Positions 16,481 to 24,019 of a stretch of 64,000 nucleotides of DNA are shown in pieces. This DNA comes from Bacteroidota bacterium (GTDB taxonomy: Bacteria > Bacteroidota > Bacteroidia > Chitinophagales > Chitinophagaceae). The stretch lies in contig JAFEAE010000016.1 in the NCBI GenBank assembly GCA_018266575.1, positions 62,001 to 126,000 of the forward strand. The letters are read 5' to 3'. The notes under the pieces are model-generated. The model did no database searches. It was not told where the DNA came from and saw only the letters and a program-made list of their open reading frames with translations. Positions within the stretch are counted from its first letter, which is position 1, and each line of letters starts with the position of its first letter. The position numbers and the translations under genes were made by a program.

Positions 16481-17233
16481 TTATTTCATCCTGAATGTGA
16501 GTTGCGAAAAATCATGTACACTTAATTGTTCTGCACGCTTATTAAAAATTTCATCTTTCAAGATATCTTCTTCAAACAAACTTTTCACTGCGTTGCGCAA
16601 CATTTTTCTGCGTTGGTTGAAAGCTGCTTTCACCAATACAAAAAATTTCCGTTCGTTGTCAGGCGCTACGCGTTGTACTTTCGGCATTAATCGTATTACT
16701 GCGCTTTTCACTTTTGGAGGCGGTGTGAATGAATTCGGGTTTACTTCAAATAAATATTCCACATCAAAAAAAGCCTGCACTAAAACGCTGATAACCCCAT
16801 AGGTTTTTTTTCCCTCGTTGGCTGCAATACGTTCCGCTACTTCCTGCTGGAACATTCCGATCATACATTCCACATCATCTTTCCATTCGAGTATTTTAAA
16901 AACAATTTGCGAAGATATATTGTAGGGAAAATTACCGATCACGGTAAACTTTCCTTCAAACGGTTTTTCTATATCCAAAAAACTTTTATGGATGATTTTT
17001 CCATTCAGTTGCGGAAATGTTTTATACAAAAAATCTACTTTTTCATCATCGATCTCCACAGCTTTAAAATCGATATTTTCAAGCTGGATAAGATATTTTG
17101 TTAGAGCACCTGCGCCCGGGCCAACTTCCAGGAGTTGGGCAAAATGATGTTGCTGTAATGCAGCAATTATTTTCCTGCATATATTTTCATCGTGCAAAAA
17201 ATGTTGCCCGAGGGATTTTTTGAGTGTGTACAT
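16481..17233 (-). CDS. rsmA: 16S rRNA dimethyladenosine transferase
   Basis: A 250-residue KsgA/RsmA enzyme. LKKSLGQHFLHDENICRKII is the family N-terminus, LLEVGPGAGALTKYL binds SAM and NFPYNISS is the catalytic NxPY motif. It dimethylates two adjacent adenines near the 3' end of 16S rRNA. ATG 17233 is preferred to the in-frame TTG at 17242. A good -7 box (TACTTTTG, 17240-17247) ends only seven bases before this ATG, so the mRNA may be leaderless. Confidence 0.95.
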   Translation of the reverse strand: MYTLKKSLGQHFLHDENICRKIIAALQQHHFAQLLEVGPGAGALTKYLIQLENIDFKAVEIDDEKVDFLYKTFPQLNGKIIHKSFLDIEKPFEGKFTVIGNFPYNISSQIVFKILEWKDDVECMIGMFQQEVAERIAANEGKKTYGVISVLVQAFFDVEYLFEVNPNSFTPPPKVKSAVIRLMPKVQRVAPDNERKFFVLVKAAFNQRRKMLRNAVKSLFEEDILKDEIFNKRAEQLSVHDFSQLTFRMK

Positions 17234-17239
17234 GAGAAG

Positions 17240-17247
17240 CAAAAGTA
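17240..17247 (-). promoter_or_regulatory. Candidate -7 box of rsmA
   Basis: TACTTTTG on the minus strand matches TAnnTTTG exactly. No TTTG stands at the right distance upstream, where an inverted-repeat arm begins. Transcription would begin at or next to the ATG. Confidence 0.4.
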
Positions 17248-17277
17248 CGAATGAAGGTTGAGAGTTGACTGATGTTA

Positions 17278-17406
17278 GTTGACTGATGTTAGTTGACAGA
17301 TGACAGTCTTCATTTTCAAATTACATTTCTTATTTAATCTTCAAGCTTTGCAAAAACGAGAAATTTACATAAGAAGACTGTCATCTGTCAACTAACATCT
17401 GTCATC
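17278..17406. repeat. Paired-arm inverted repeat between divergent genes
   Basis: The 34-bp left arm (17278-17311) and right arm (17373-17406) are reverse complements with two mismatches. Shared words are GATGTTAGTTGACAGATGAC and its complement. An extra TTGACTGATGTTAG unit precedes the left arm. The element separates rsmA from pdxA, which diverge, so no gene ends here. Confidence 0.88.
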
Positions 17407-17449
17407 TTCTCTCTAAAATCCGTATTTTTATCCTTCCAAAAAACAGAAT

Positions 17450-18544
17450 ATGAGTGCGACACAACAAAAACCGGTAATAGGGATCTCAATCGGAGACATC
17501 AATGGTATTGGTACTGAACTGGTGATCAAAACATTTTCTGATCACCGTGTGCTGGAGCTTTGTACGCCGTTGATATTTGCGTCTAATAAGATCATTAACT
17601 TCTACCGGAAATCCATACCCGAAATCAATTTCAATTATCAGAGCACAAAAGATTTCAACCGCATTGCGCACAAACAGGTTAATATTTTCAATTGCTGGGA
17701 AGAAGAAATTTCCATAACACCCGGGCAGCTTACAGAAACCGGCGGAACGTATGCCGTCAAATCGCTCACTGCAGCTGTTGATGCGTTGAAGCAAAATAAA
17801 ATTCACGGGTTGGTTACTGCACCAATCCACAAAAAAAATATTCAGTCGCAACAATTCAATTTTACCGGGCACACGCCTTATTTAAAACATGCTTTTGCAG
17901 CAAATGATGTTTTAATGCTGATGGCCTCTGAAAGTTTCCGTGTTGGCCTGGTAACCGAACATGTTCCGGTGAGCGAAATTGCAAAGCACATCACACGCGA
18001 AAACATTTTATCGAAATTGAATATTTTAAAAGAAAGCCTGATCAAAGATTTTGGAATTGACAAGCCGAAGATCGCTGTGCTTGGATTAAACCCACACGCC
18101 GGCGATGAAGGATTGATTGGTAAAGAAGAAGAAGAAATCATTAAACCTGCCATCAAAGATGCGAAACATAACATGCTGGTATTTGGCCCTTACAGTGCAG
18201 ATGCATTTTTTGCACGCAACCAGCAGCAAAAATTTGATGCAGTTCTTGCCATGTACCACGACCAGGGTTTGATACCATTCAAATCATTGGCAATTGGTGA
18301 AGGAGTAAATTATACAGCAGGATTGCCTGTAGTCCGGACTTCTCCAGATCATGGGACTGCATTTGACATTGCAGGAAAAAATAAAGCAGACTGTTCATCT
18401 TTCCTTGCATCGATATATACCTGTATTGATATCATCAATCAGCGCAGTGAATATGAAGAGAACAGAAAAAATCCATTAAAGAAAATGACCCCTTCAATCC
18501 TCGCGAATGCTGTTGATGAAAAAATTGAGGAGAGTGAAGGCTGA
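17450..18544 (+). CDS. pdxA: 4-hydroxythreonine-4-phosphate dehydrogenase
   Basis: A 364-residue PdxA. GISIGDINGIGTELVIKTF is the N-terminal nucleotide-binding region; FTGHTPYL, LNPHAGDEG and YHDQGLIPFKSL are family motifs with the metal-binding histidines. It oxidises 4-phosphohydroxy-L-threonine in the DXP-dependent vitamin B6 pathway, and the dxs gene that supplies DXP lies at 27699. The gene stands alone, divergent from rsmA. Its stop sits just before an inverted repeat. Confidence 0.96.
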   Translation: MSATQQKPVIGISIGDINGIGTELVIKTFSDHRVLELCTPLIFASNKIINFYRKSIPEINFNYQSTKDFNRIAHKQVNIFNCWEEEISITPGQLTETGGTYAVKSLTAAVDALKQNKIHGLVTAPIHKKNIQSQQFNFTGHTPYLKHAFAANDVLMLMASESFRVGLVTEHVPVSEIAKHITRENILSKLNILKESLIKDFGIDKPKIAVLGLNPHAGDEGLIGKEEEEIIKPAIKDAKHNMLVFGPYSADAFFARNQQQKFDAVLAMYHDQGLIPFKSLAIGEGVNYTAGLPVVRTSPDHGTAFDIAGKNKADCSSFLASIYTCIDIINQRSEYEENRKNPLKKMTPSILANAVDEKIEESEG

Positions 18545-18545
18545 A

Positions 18546-18614
18546 GATAGGTTTAAGGTAAAAGGCATAAGGCTTAGGAAATCCATACCTAACACCTTCT
18601 ACCTTACACCTTTA
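18546..18614. repeat. Paired-arm inverted repeat between convergent genes
   Basis: The left arm (about 18546-18578) is built of AAGGTAAAAGGCATAAGG and the right arm (about 18585-18614) of CACCTTCTACCTTACACC. The match is imperfect. It could fold into a hairpin serving both pdxA and the LolA-like gene. Confidence 0.6.
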
Positions 18615-19307
18615 TTTAAACACAGCATCCGAAATTCCTTTGTTCAAAACATAGGATGAATAAGAGATCTCTACTTTCCCTTTTGTGTTTGTATTGCCGG
18701 CATCTGTTTTCTTTTTACTCCCATCATCATAATCAAAAGTTATTCCTTTTGGAAGTTTGTAGTCTTTGGGGTTGAATGTAAAAACCACTTTATCGGGAAG
18801 CGCATAATTTTCATATTTCCCATAATTCATTTCTACTTCATAGGTGCCGTTTTCACGTGTATTGATTTTTGCTTTCAGCACGAGAGCCTTGCTTTCATCA
18901 ATATATAATGTGGAAAGTACCATCTCGGAATTTTCATCTGTGGGCAACAATTTTATTACATGCGTTTTTTTGTTACCTGTCATTTCTGTTCCTGCGTCTA
19001 TTATAGTAAAATTTCCTTTCAGCAAATTGTTCAAACTGATACTGACAGCCCCTTTGGGCACTAATGAAATGCCTTTATCATTTTTAATACGAAGTTTATC
19101 CGGCGCTTTGTAATATACGCTTACCTGCGCTTCCGGCACCTTTAAAAAAGTTACATCCGTTTTCATAATGCCGGTTGCTTCATAATCGTTCACCAGGTTC
19201 AATTTTGCTTTTACTTTCTGCACCAGCGACGCAGCATCCTGCGCCAATGAATGCAAGGACAGCAGCAATAAAAAACAGAGGAGCGAAATAAATTTTTTAA
19301 AATACAT
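18612..19307 (-). CDS. LolA-like outer membrane lipoprotein-sorting protein
   Basis: A 231-residue protein with a signal peptide (MYFKKFISLLCFLLLL, cleavage after SLAQ). The mature part is all-beta and LolA/LolB-like, with YEATGIMKTDVTFLKVPEA and YYKAPDKLRIKN. It lies 11 bp after an ABC permease and an ATPase on the same strand, so it probably receives or accompanies a lipid or lipoprotein moved by that exporter. Confidence 0.78.
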   Translation of the reverse strand: MYFKKFISLLCFLLLLSLHSLAQDAASLVQKVKAKLNLVNDYEATGIMKTDVTFLKVPEAQVSVYYKAPDKLRIKNDKGISLVPKGAVSISLNNLLKGNFTIIDAGTEMTGNKKTHVIKLLPTDENSEMVLSTLYIDESKALVLKAKINTRENGTYEVEMNYGKYENYALPDKVVFTFNPKDYKLPKGITFDYDDGSKKKTDAGNTNTKGKVEISYSSYVLNKGISDAVFK

Positions 19308-19318
19308 AGGTTACACAT

Positions 19319-20200
19319 TTAACTTAAAACATCTTTTTTCCGGAACACAGCAATCGCGGTTGTTACAAGCAATACGATATAGGTTAACAGTATGCCCAAA
19401 CTACGCAAAATAGCAGGCAGATTTTCTATCGACCCGGAAATCGCTTGTCCTTCACCGTTAGATTTTGAATAGAAAAAACCTTTCCATGCCAGCATGTGCG
19501 ACGTGAACAAATAAGGTTTCACCGTATTATCATACAAAGGGATTTTCATTTCGGATAAAATCGTCAACACAATAACAATACTTATTGTTGAAACAATAGG
19601 CCCGATAGCATTATCTGCAAATACAGATAATAAAAATGCAAGTGCAGAAACTGTGCTTAATGCAACCGCAGCATAACCGAATGCAGCAATATATCTCCAC
19701 AGCACATCATTGCGTGAAATCTGCTCCATCACATCGTTACGTGCAATCAGCATATCATTCGTTCCAAAAAACAACATGCTTAAAAACAAAGCCAGCAGCG
19801 CCATCCAGATCAAAAGCATCACCGTGTAAACAACAGAGGCCAGATACTTCGCAATCATAAATTCCGTACGACTCACGGGTTTGGTGATCAGCAAACGCAA
19901 TGTACCCATGTTTGCTTCACCCGCTACTGCATCGCCGGCAACCAAAGCAACTAACAATGGAACATGAATTAATAAAGTATTAAGAATAACAAATGCAACG
20001 AGATAACCATTCAATATTAAATCATACGGAACAAAAAAAGAATCCGAAATGCCGCTCATGAATAATTGCAGGTAAGATTTGCCATCGAATTCCAATCCTA
20101 ATTGTATAATTAAGATCATAGCAGCAATTGCCGCAAAACTGATATACGTTCTCGGGCGTTTGAATATTTTAAACAATTCAATTTGTAAAAGTTTCCACAT
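19319..20200 (-). CDS. ABC-2 type transporter permease
   Basis: A 293-residue membrane protein with about six hydrophobic segments. It starts MWKLLQIELFKIFKRPRTYIS, the cytosolic elbow typical of ABC-2 permeases, and contains GEANMGTLRLLITKPVSR. It overlaps the ATPase gene by 23 bp, so the two form one exporter. The substrate is unknown. Confidence 0.9.
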   Translation of the reverse strand: MWKLLQIELFKIFKRPRTYISFAAIAAMILIIQLGLEFDGKSYLQLFMSGISDSFFVPYDLILNGYLVAFVILNTLLIHVPLLVALVAGDAVAGEANMGTLRLLITKPVSRTEFMIAKYLASVVYTVMLLIWMALLALFLSMLFFGTNDMLIARNDVMEQISRNDVLWRYIAAFGYAAVALSTVSALAFLLSVFADNAIGPIVSTISIVIVLTILSEMKIPLYDNTVKPYLFTSHMLAWKGFFYSKSNGEGQAISGSIENLPAILRSLGILLTYIVLLVTTAIAVFRKKDVLS

Positions 20201-21113
20201 GCTGGTTTGCGCTTGTTAACGACAAAAAATAATCTTCCAATGAGTGACGCGGCTGAACAGATAATACCTCAACCCCGTTTTGTACCAGTTGGTTTGTAAA
20301 AACAGGGATTTCTTTTTTATCCATTTTAAAAAAGAAAACATCCTGCTGTTGTTTCTCCAAATTATTTTTCCAGGATGATGCATGGATCACATTCAATGTA
20401 TGCGATGTATTCATTGTCCGCAATTCTACGATCATATTTGACGGGTCAAATAAATCGCTCACATTTCCTTCTATAATTTTTTTCCCATTATCAATGATCA
20501 GCATCCTGTTTGCGATCAGTTCTATTTCGCTCAGTAAATGTGATGAAACCAAAATCGTTCTTTTCTGGTGCCTGCTTAGTTCGAGTATAAGATTTCGTAT
20601 GTCTGCTATCCCCTGCGGGTCAAGCCCGTTAGTCGGTTCATCCAAAATCACCAACTGCGGATCATTTACCAATGCTATTGCAATGCCAAGCCGCTGCTTC
20701 ATGCCAAGTGAATAGGTAGCAACTTTACTATGGGCACGTTCTGCAATGCCCACCTGCTCTAACTGCTCCATTATTTTTTTCTTCGGAATATTTATGCCAC
20801 TCATTTTTGAGAACAACGAAATATTTTCATAAGCGGTGAGATATTTATAGAGATCTGGTCGCTCAATTACGGCACCAACCTGTCGTAAAATTTCTTTGCG
20901 GTGCGATTTCAATTTCAACCCAAAAATTTCTATGTCCCCACCTGATGGTTCAATAAGTGTAAGCATCATGCGGATAGTAGTAGATTTTCCAGCGCCATTT
21001 TGTCCGAGAAAACCATAAATATCCCCGCTGTTAACACTGAAAGAAAGATCATCTACTGCCTTGATAGCGCCGAAATTTTTACTTAAGTGGTTAATGGTAA
21101 CTACAGGAAGCAT
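20178..21113 (-). CDS. ABC transporter ATP-binding protein
   Basis: A 311-residue ATPase with Walker A GQNGAGKST, signature YSLGMKQRLGIA, Walker B LVILDEPTNGLDP and the switch His in VSSHLLSE. The C-terminal 80 residues form the usual extension of ABC-2 exporters. ATG 21113 (MLPVVTINHLSKNF) is chosen over an in-frame TTG at 21143, whose extra residues do not resemble the family. It overlaps the permease gene. Confidence 0.94.
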   Translation of the reverse strand: MLPVVTINHLSKNFGAIKAVDDLSFSVNSGDIYGFLGQNGAGKSTTIRMMLTLIEPSGGDIEIFGLKLKSHRKEILRQVGAVIERPDLYKYLTAYENISLFSKMSGINIPKKKIMEQLEQVGIAERAHSKVATYSLGMKQRLGIAIALVNDPQLVILDEPTNGLDPQGIADIRNLILELSRHQKRTILVSSHLLSEIELIANRMLIIDNGKKIIEGNVSDLFDPSNMIVELRTMNTSHTLNVIHASSWKNNLEKQQQDVFFFKMDKKEIPVFTNQLVQNGVEVLSVQPRHSLEDYFLSLTSANQHVETFTN

Positions 21114-21501
21114 AGTATTATTACGATGCAATTTACTCTTCAAAAAATATTTTTATATATAAATCAACAACATATTGGTTTCAAAAAGGTTAAAATAAAT
21201 AGTGAAAAAAAAGTTCTGCAAACGCTTGCATTACTTGAGCCGCTTTTTTATATTTGCTCATCATCCCCTCTAAAATTCTATTCAGAAATTTGAGGAAGCC
21301 AAATCAGGAAAACCCCCAACAGCCTTTGATCCAAAGCACCATTAATTTCTTTGCACAGTTTCCGATAGCTATGCAATTTTTGTTGCCCGTTACCCCCGAA
21401 AACAATTAGCCCTTATTAAGTTTTTTCTTTCCTTTGAATGACCCCCTGTTGACGTGGCCTTCATGTGCCTTAATATTTTCTAACTTCTGAAATGAACAAA
21501 C
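21114..21501. other. 388-bp divergent intergenic region
   Basis: It lies between the ABC operon (minus) and the T9SS-type protein (plus), so promoters for both should be here. TTG at 21449-21451 and TAATATTTTC at 21471-21480 are a weak promoter candidate for the plus-strand gene. No ORF or repeat arm was recognised. Confidence 0.45.
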
Positions 21502-22218
21502 ATGAACAAGCATTTTAAACAATTTGTGATAGCACAAGGGGTACTATTCACAACACTGGGCGTTTTTGCTAATCCTTCCATTAATTCTAAGCCGGTAATA
21601 TCGAGAGATACTGTTGCAGATGCAAAATCAAATGGCAAAACAGTATTGTCTGAAAGCATGATCAGCTTCAATGCTGAATACATGAGCCATGAAATCGACC
21701 TTCACTGGAACCCAGGTAAAGGAAAAAATTTCACGCATTTTATCGTAGAGAGAAGCCTCGACGGAAACAGCTTTGAAAAAGTTGGGGAAGTAACTGCCAC
21801 TGATAAGAATTCATCTTCACAGGATTATTCTTTTGCAGATTATGTTAAGCCTTCTGTCGCCCGTAAAAACGATTTGTATTATCGCCTGAAACAAACAGAC
21901 GAAAATAATACTTTGGTATATTCAAAAGTATTGATCGTAAGAATGTACAACACCAAAAGCGTTACTGCAGTTAGTGTAACGCCCGACCCGACAATAAATG
22001 ATATCCTCGTGAATGTGCAGTTGAAAGAAAATTCATTTGTTGCAATGACTGTAAAAAATAAAGATGGCGACTTGATAATGAAAAAAACTGCGCATGCCGA
22101 CAGTGGCGCAAACAGTTTCAGTCTCGATGGGACCAGCAAATTACTGCCGGGAACTTACCAGTTGGAAGTGATCATTAACAGCAATGAACGTTTGACGATG
22201 CAATTAATCAAAAGCTAA
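21502..22218 (+). CDS. Secreted protein with T9SS-type C-terminal sorting domain
   Basis: A 238-residue protein with a signal peptide ending at about residue 23 (LGVFA). Residues 50-150 look fibronectin-III-like (IDLHWNPGKGKNFTHFIVER, YYRLKQTDENN). The last 80 residues, with VTPDPTINDILVNVQL, LLPGTYQLEVI and a short basic end (LIKS), resemble the type A C-terminal signal of the type IX secretion system. It is therefore probably exported to the surface. The ligand is unknown. A terminator hairpin follows. Confidence 0.75.
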   Translation: MNKHFKQFVIAQGVLFTTLGVFANPSINSKPVISRDTVADAKSNGKTVLSESMISFNAEYMSHEIDLHWNPGKGKNFTHFIVERSLDGNSFEKVGEVTATDKNSSSQDYSFADYVKPSVARKNDLYYRLKQTDENNTLVYSKVLIVRMYNTKSVTAVSVTPDPTINDILVNVQLKENSFVAMTVKNKDGDLIMKKTAHADSGANSFSLDGTSKLLPGTYQLEVIINSNERLTMQLIKS

Positions 22219-22253
22219 AATTTGCAGGTTTTACAGAGGTAAATAAAAATAAG

Positions 22254-22278
22254 TCCTTCCTTAACCGGAAGGATATTA
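22254..22278. terminator. Bidirectional intrinsic terminator
   Basis: TCCTTCC (22254-22260) and GGAAGGA (22267-22273) are exact complements around TTAACC. The stem is followed by TATTATTTTTTT on the plus strand and is T-rich on the other side too. It lies between convergent genes. Confidence 0.85.
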
Positions 22279-22566
22279 TTTTTTTACACCAAGATACGCT
22301 TGCAAATTTTTTACATATTCTTCGAATGATTTTATGCCAAGCGGGGTGATCTTGCAAATAGTTTGCGGGTAATTATCTTTGAATTGCTTGATCACATCAA
22401 TATATCCTGCATCTTTCAGTTTATTGATCTGCACACTTAAATTACCTGCTGTTGCATTTGTTTTTTCTTTAAGATAGGTGAACTCTGCTTCTTTCACACT
22501 AATAAGCAGTGAAACAACTGCAAGCCGTAACTGCGAATGTAATATGGGGTCAAGATCTTTAAACAT
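22276..22566 (-). CDS. Small winged-helix transcriptional regulator
   Basis: A 96-residue single-domain protein. It has the helix-turn-helix and wing pattern of short MarR/ArsR-like regulators, with LHSQLRLAVVSLL, NLSVQINKLKDAGYI as recognition helix and ICKITPLGIKSFEEYV. It overlaps the upstream membrane-protein gene by 8 bp, a common pairing in Bacteroidota in which the regulator and membrane protein share an operon. The ligand is unknown. Confidence 0.82.
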   Translation of the reverse strand: MFKDLDPILHSQLRLAVVSLLISVKEAEFTYLKEKTNATAGNLSVQINKLKDAGYIDVIKQFKDNYPQTICKITPLGIKSFEEYVKNLQAYLGVKK

Positions 22567-23158
22567 TTGCCAGGTTTTGTTTCTTAAATTTCATACGCAG
22601 CAAATGCCCTGGAATAATATAGCTTATTAATATCGCAACAGCAAGCATTATGATCTGGTGGTCGAAACTGAGATAAGCCGTAACCGCCGCTAGCGGAAAA
22701 CAAATAATACCGCCAACAATTAACGGCCGGAACTTTATTAAACTGCCGGAAACATACGTTCCGATTCCATATAAAATAATATAAACCGCATAACAATTTT
22801 CCCAGCCAATTTTACTGAATATAAAAGAGGCTGCAAAAAATGAAAGGCCAATTGCGGTCCATAAATAGATGCTTACTTCATTAATATATGTTTTGACTTT
22901 TTCCTTTTTGCGGTCCCGGACAATAAAAAAAATTTGTACGACCAGAACAACCGGGGTAATCCACCAAACCAGGTAATGGTTCGGGTAATTCATAACCACT
23001 TTCAGGAAGTATTGACTAACGCATGCAGTCATCACAGCCCATCCCCATAATAAAAAATAATGGCTGCGGTCTTTTAAAGAATTTTTTGTTGTCTCGATCA
23101 TCGACGTGATCAGCTTCAAGCTTTGTTCCGGAGAAAAATCATTTTCCTGGTTATGCAT
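22559..23158 (-). CDS. Membrane protein of unknown function
   Basis: About 199 residues, with a charged N-terminal segment (SPEQSLKLITSMIETTKNSL) and five or six hydrophobic helices. No catalytic motif was recognised. The start is uncertain: ATG 23158 (MHNQENDF) and ATG 23164 are both possible, while the in-frame TTG at 23176 falls in a strong hairpin and is rejected. It is co-transcribed with the wHTH gene. Confidence 0.72.
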   Translation of the reverse strand: MHNQENDFSPEQSLKLITSMIETTKNSLKDRSHYFLLWGWAVMTACVSQYFLKVVMNYPNHYLVWWITPVVLVVQIFFIVRDRKKEKVKTYINEVSIYLWTAIGLSFFAASFIFSKIGWENCYAVYIILYGIGTYVSGSLIKFRPLIVGGIICFPLAAVTAYLSFDHQIIMLAVAILISYIIPGHLLRMKFKKQNLANV

Positions 23159-23175
23159 AAACATTATTTTGAGCA

Positions 23176-23208
23176 ATACAAAAGCAGCTCAATGCGCTGC
23201 TTTTGTAT
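23176..23208 (+). terminator. Perfect 13-bp hairpin with a T-run on the plus strand
   Basis: ATACAAAAGCAGC and GCTGCTTTTGTAT are exact complements around a 7-base loop, followed by AATTTTTT on the plus strand. It lies between two minus-strand genes, where the minus reading has no T-run, so it may only separate them as a structured spacer. Confidence 0.6.
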
Positions 23209-23214
23209 AATTTT

Positions 23215-23841
23215 TTATTCGCATTTTGCAAGCATGTCTTCCGCTTCTTTTTTTCCCCAATCAGGATAAAGCGGCTTTACTTCAAAGGTTTTATACAGGT
23301 CCACAGCTTTTTGAAAAATAGGTTTTGCTTTGGCTTTTCCGCCACCAAATTGTTCCGGCGTGCCAAATACATTCATCGCTTCAAGGTAATAAATGCGCGG
23401 GTTATTCGGGTCAAGTTCTTTGGCTTTCTTCAATGCTGCACTCGCCTGCACGCCATAAGTTTGCCAGCGTGTTTGCGGGTCAACAAGCATCTGCTGTGTT
23501 GCGATCATATTATCGATCGTACATAATTCGGCATTGTTCTCAATGGCTTCCGCTTTTGCAACAATTGCTTTTGTTTTTTCTGCTAACTTATCCGCGTCCA
23601 CTTTTTTATCCATCCAACCAATACGCGTTTGTGCCAGCGCCGCATAATAATACGGAAGCCATTGTGTTTTTTCTGCATCACCAACACGAATAAAAGCGTT
23701 TGATGCATTTTCAAGATCAAGTGTTGTTTTTGCAGAATCTAATAATACAAGGTTTTTTTGCATCGCAGCAGCATATTTGTCGCTCTGCGCATTTGCTGCA
23801 ATTGCAACAAATAAAATAAAAGCGAGGATCGATTGTTTCAT
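23215..23841 (-). CDS. Secreted TPR-like protein
   Basis: A 208-residue protein with a signal peptide (MKQSILAFILFVAIAANAQ). The rest is helical with repeat-like pairs, such as AASALKKAKELDPNNPRIYYLEAM, a tetratricopeptide-style unit. It is probably a periplasmic or surface protein-interaction module. It has no partner gene in the immediate neighbourhood, and a perfect hairpin follows its stop. Confidence 0.72.
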   Translation of the reverse strand: MKQSILAFILFVAIAANAQSDKYAAAMQKNLVLLDSAKTTLDLENASNAFIRVGDAEKTQWLPYYYAALAQTRIGWMDKKVDADKLAEKTKAIVAKAEAIENNAELCTIDNMIATQQMLVDPQTRWQTYGVQASAALKKAKELDPNNPRIYYLEAMNVFGTPEQFGGGKAKAKPIFQKAVDLYKTFEVKPLYPDWGKKEAEDMLAKCE

Positions 23842-23894
23842 TGTTTATGTTTTTATTTTAATTTTTTTTAACCAGCATTTGTAATCCTATTAAG

Positions 23895-23963
23895 CATCGT
23901 TGCGCCTGCCTGCCGGTAGGCAGGTCGCACTCGTGTACTATTGAAATTCTATTCGGCTTAAGC
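23895..23963 (-). repeat. Dispersed repeat, copy 3, with 20-bp palindrome
   Basis: Read on the minus strand it gives CCGAATAGAATTTC, AGTACACGAGTGCGAC, a 20-bp palindrome (plus positions 23904-23923) and GCAACGATG. The palindrome and its insertion point are identical to copy 1 at 4379-4398. Confidence 0.8.
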
Positions 23964-24019
23964 ATCCCCCGCAAAATCATAATTAATTATTAACTTTCTA
24001 CCCCAAAAATTCTCACTGC

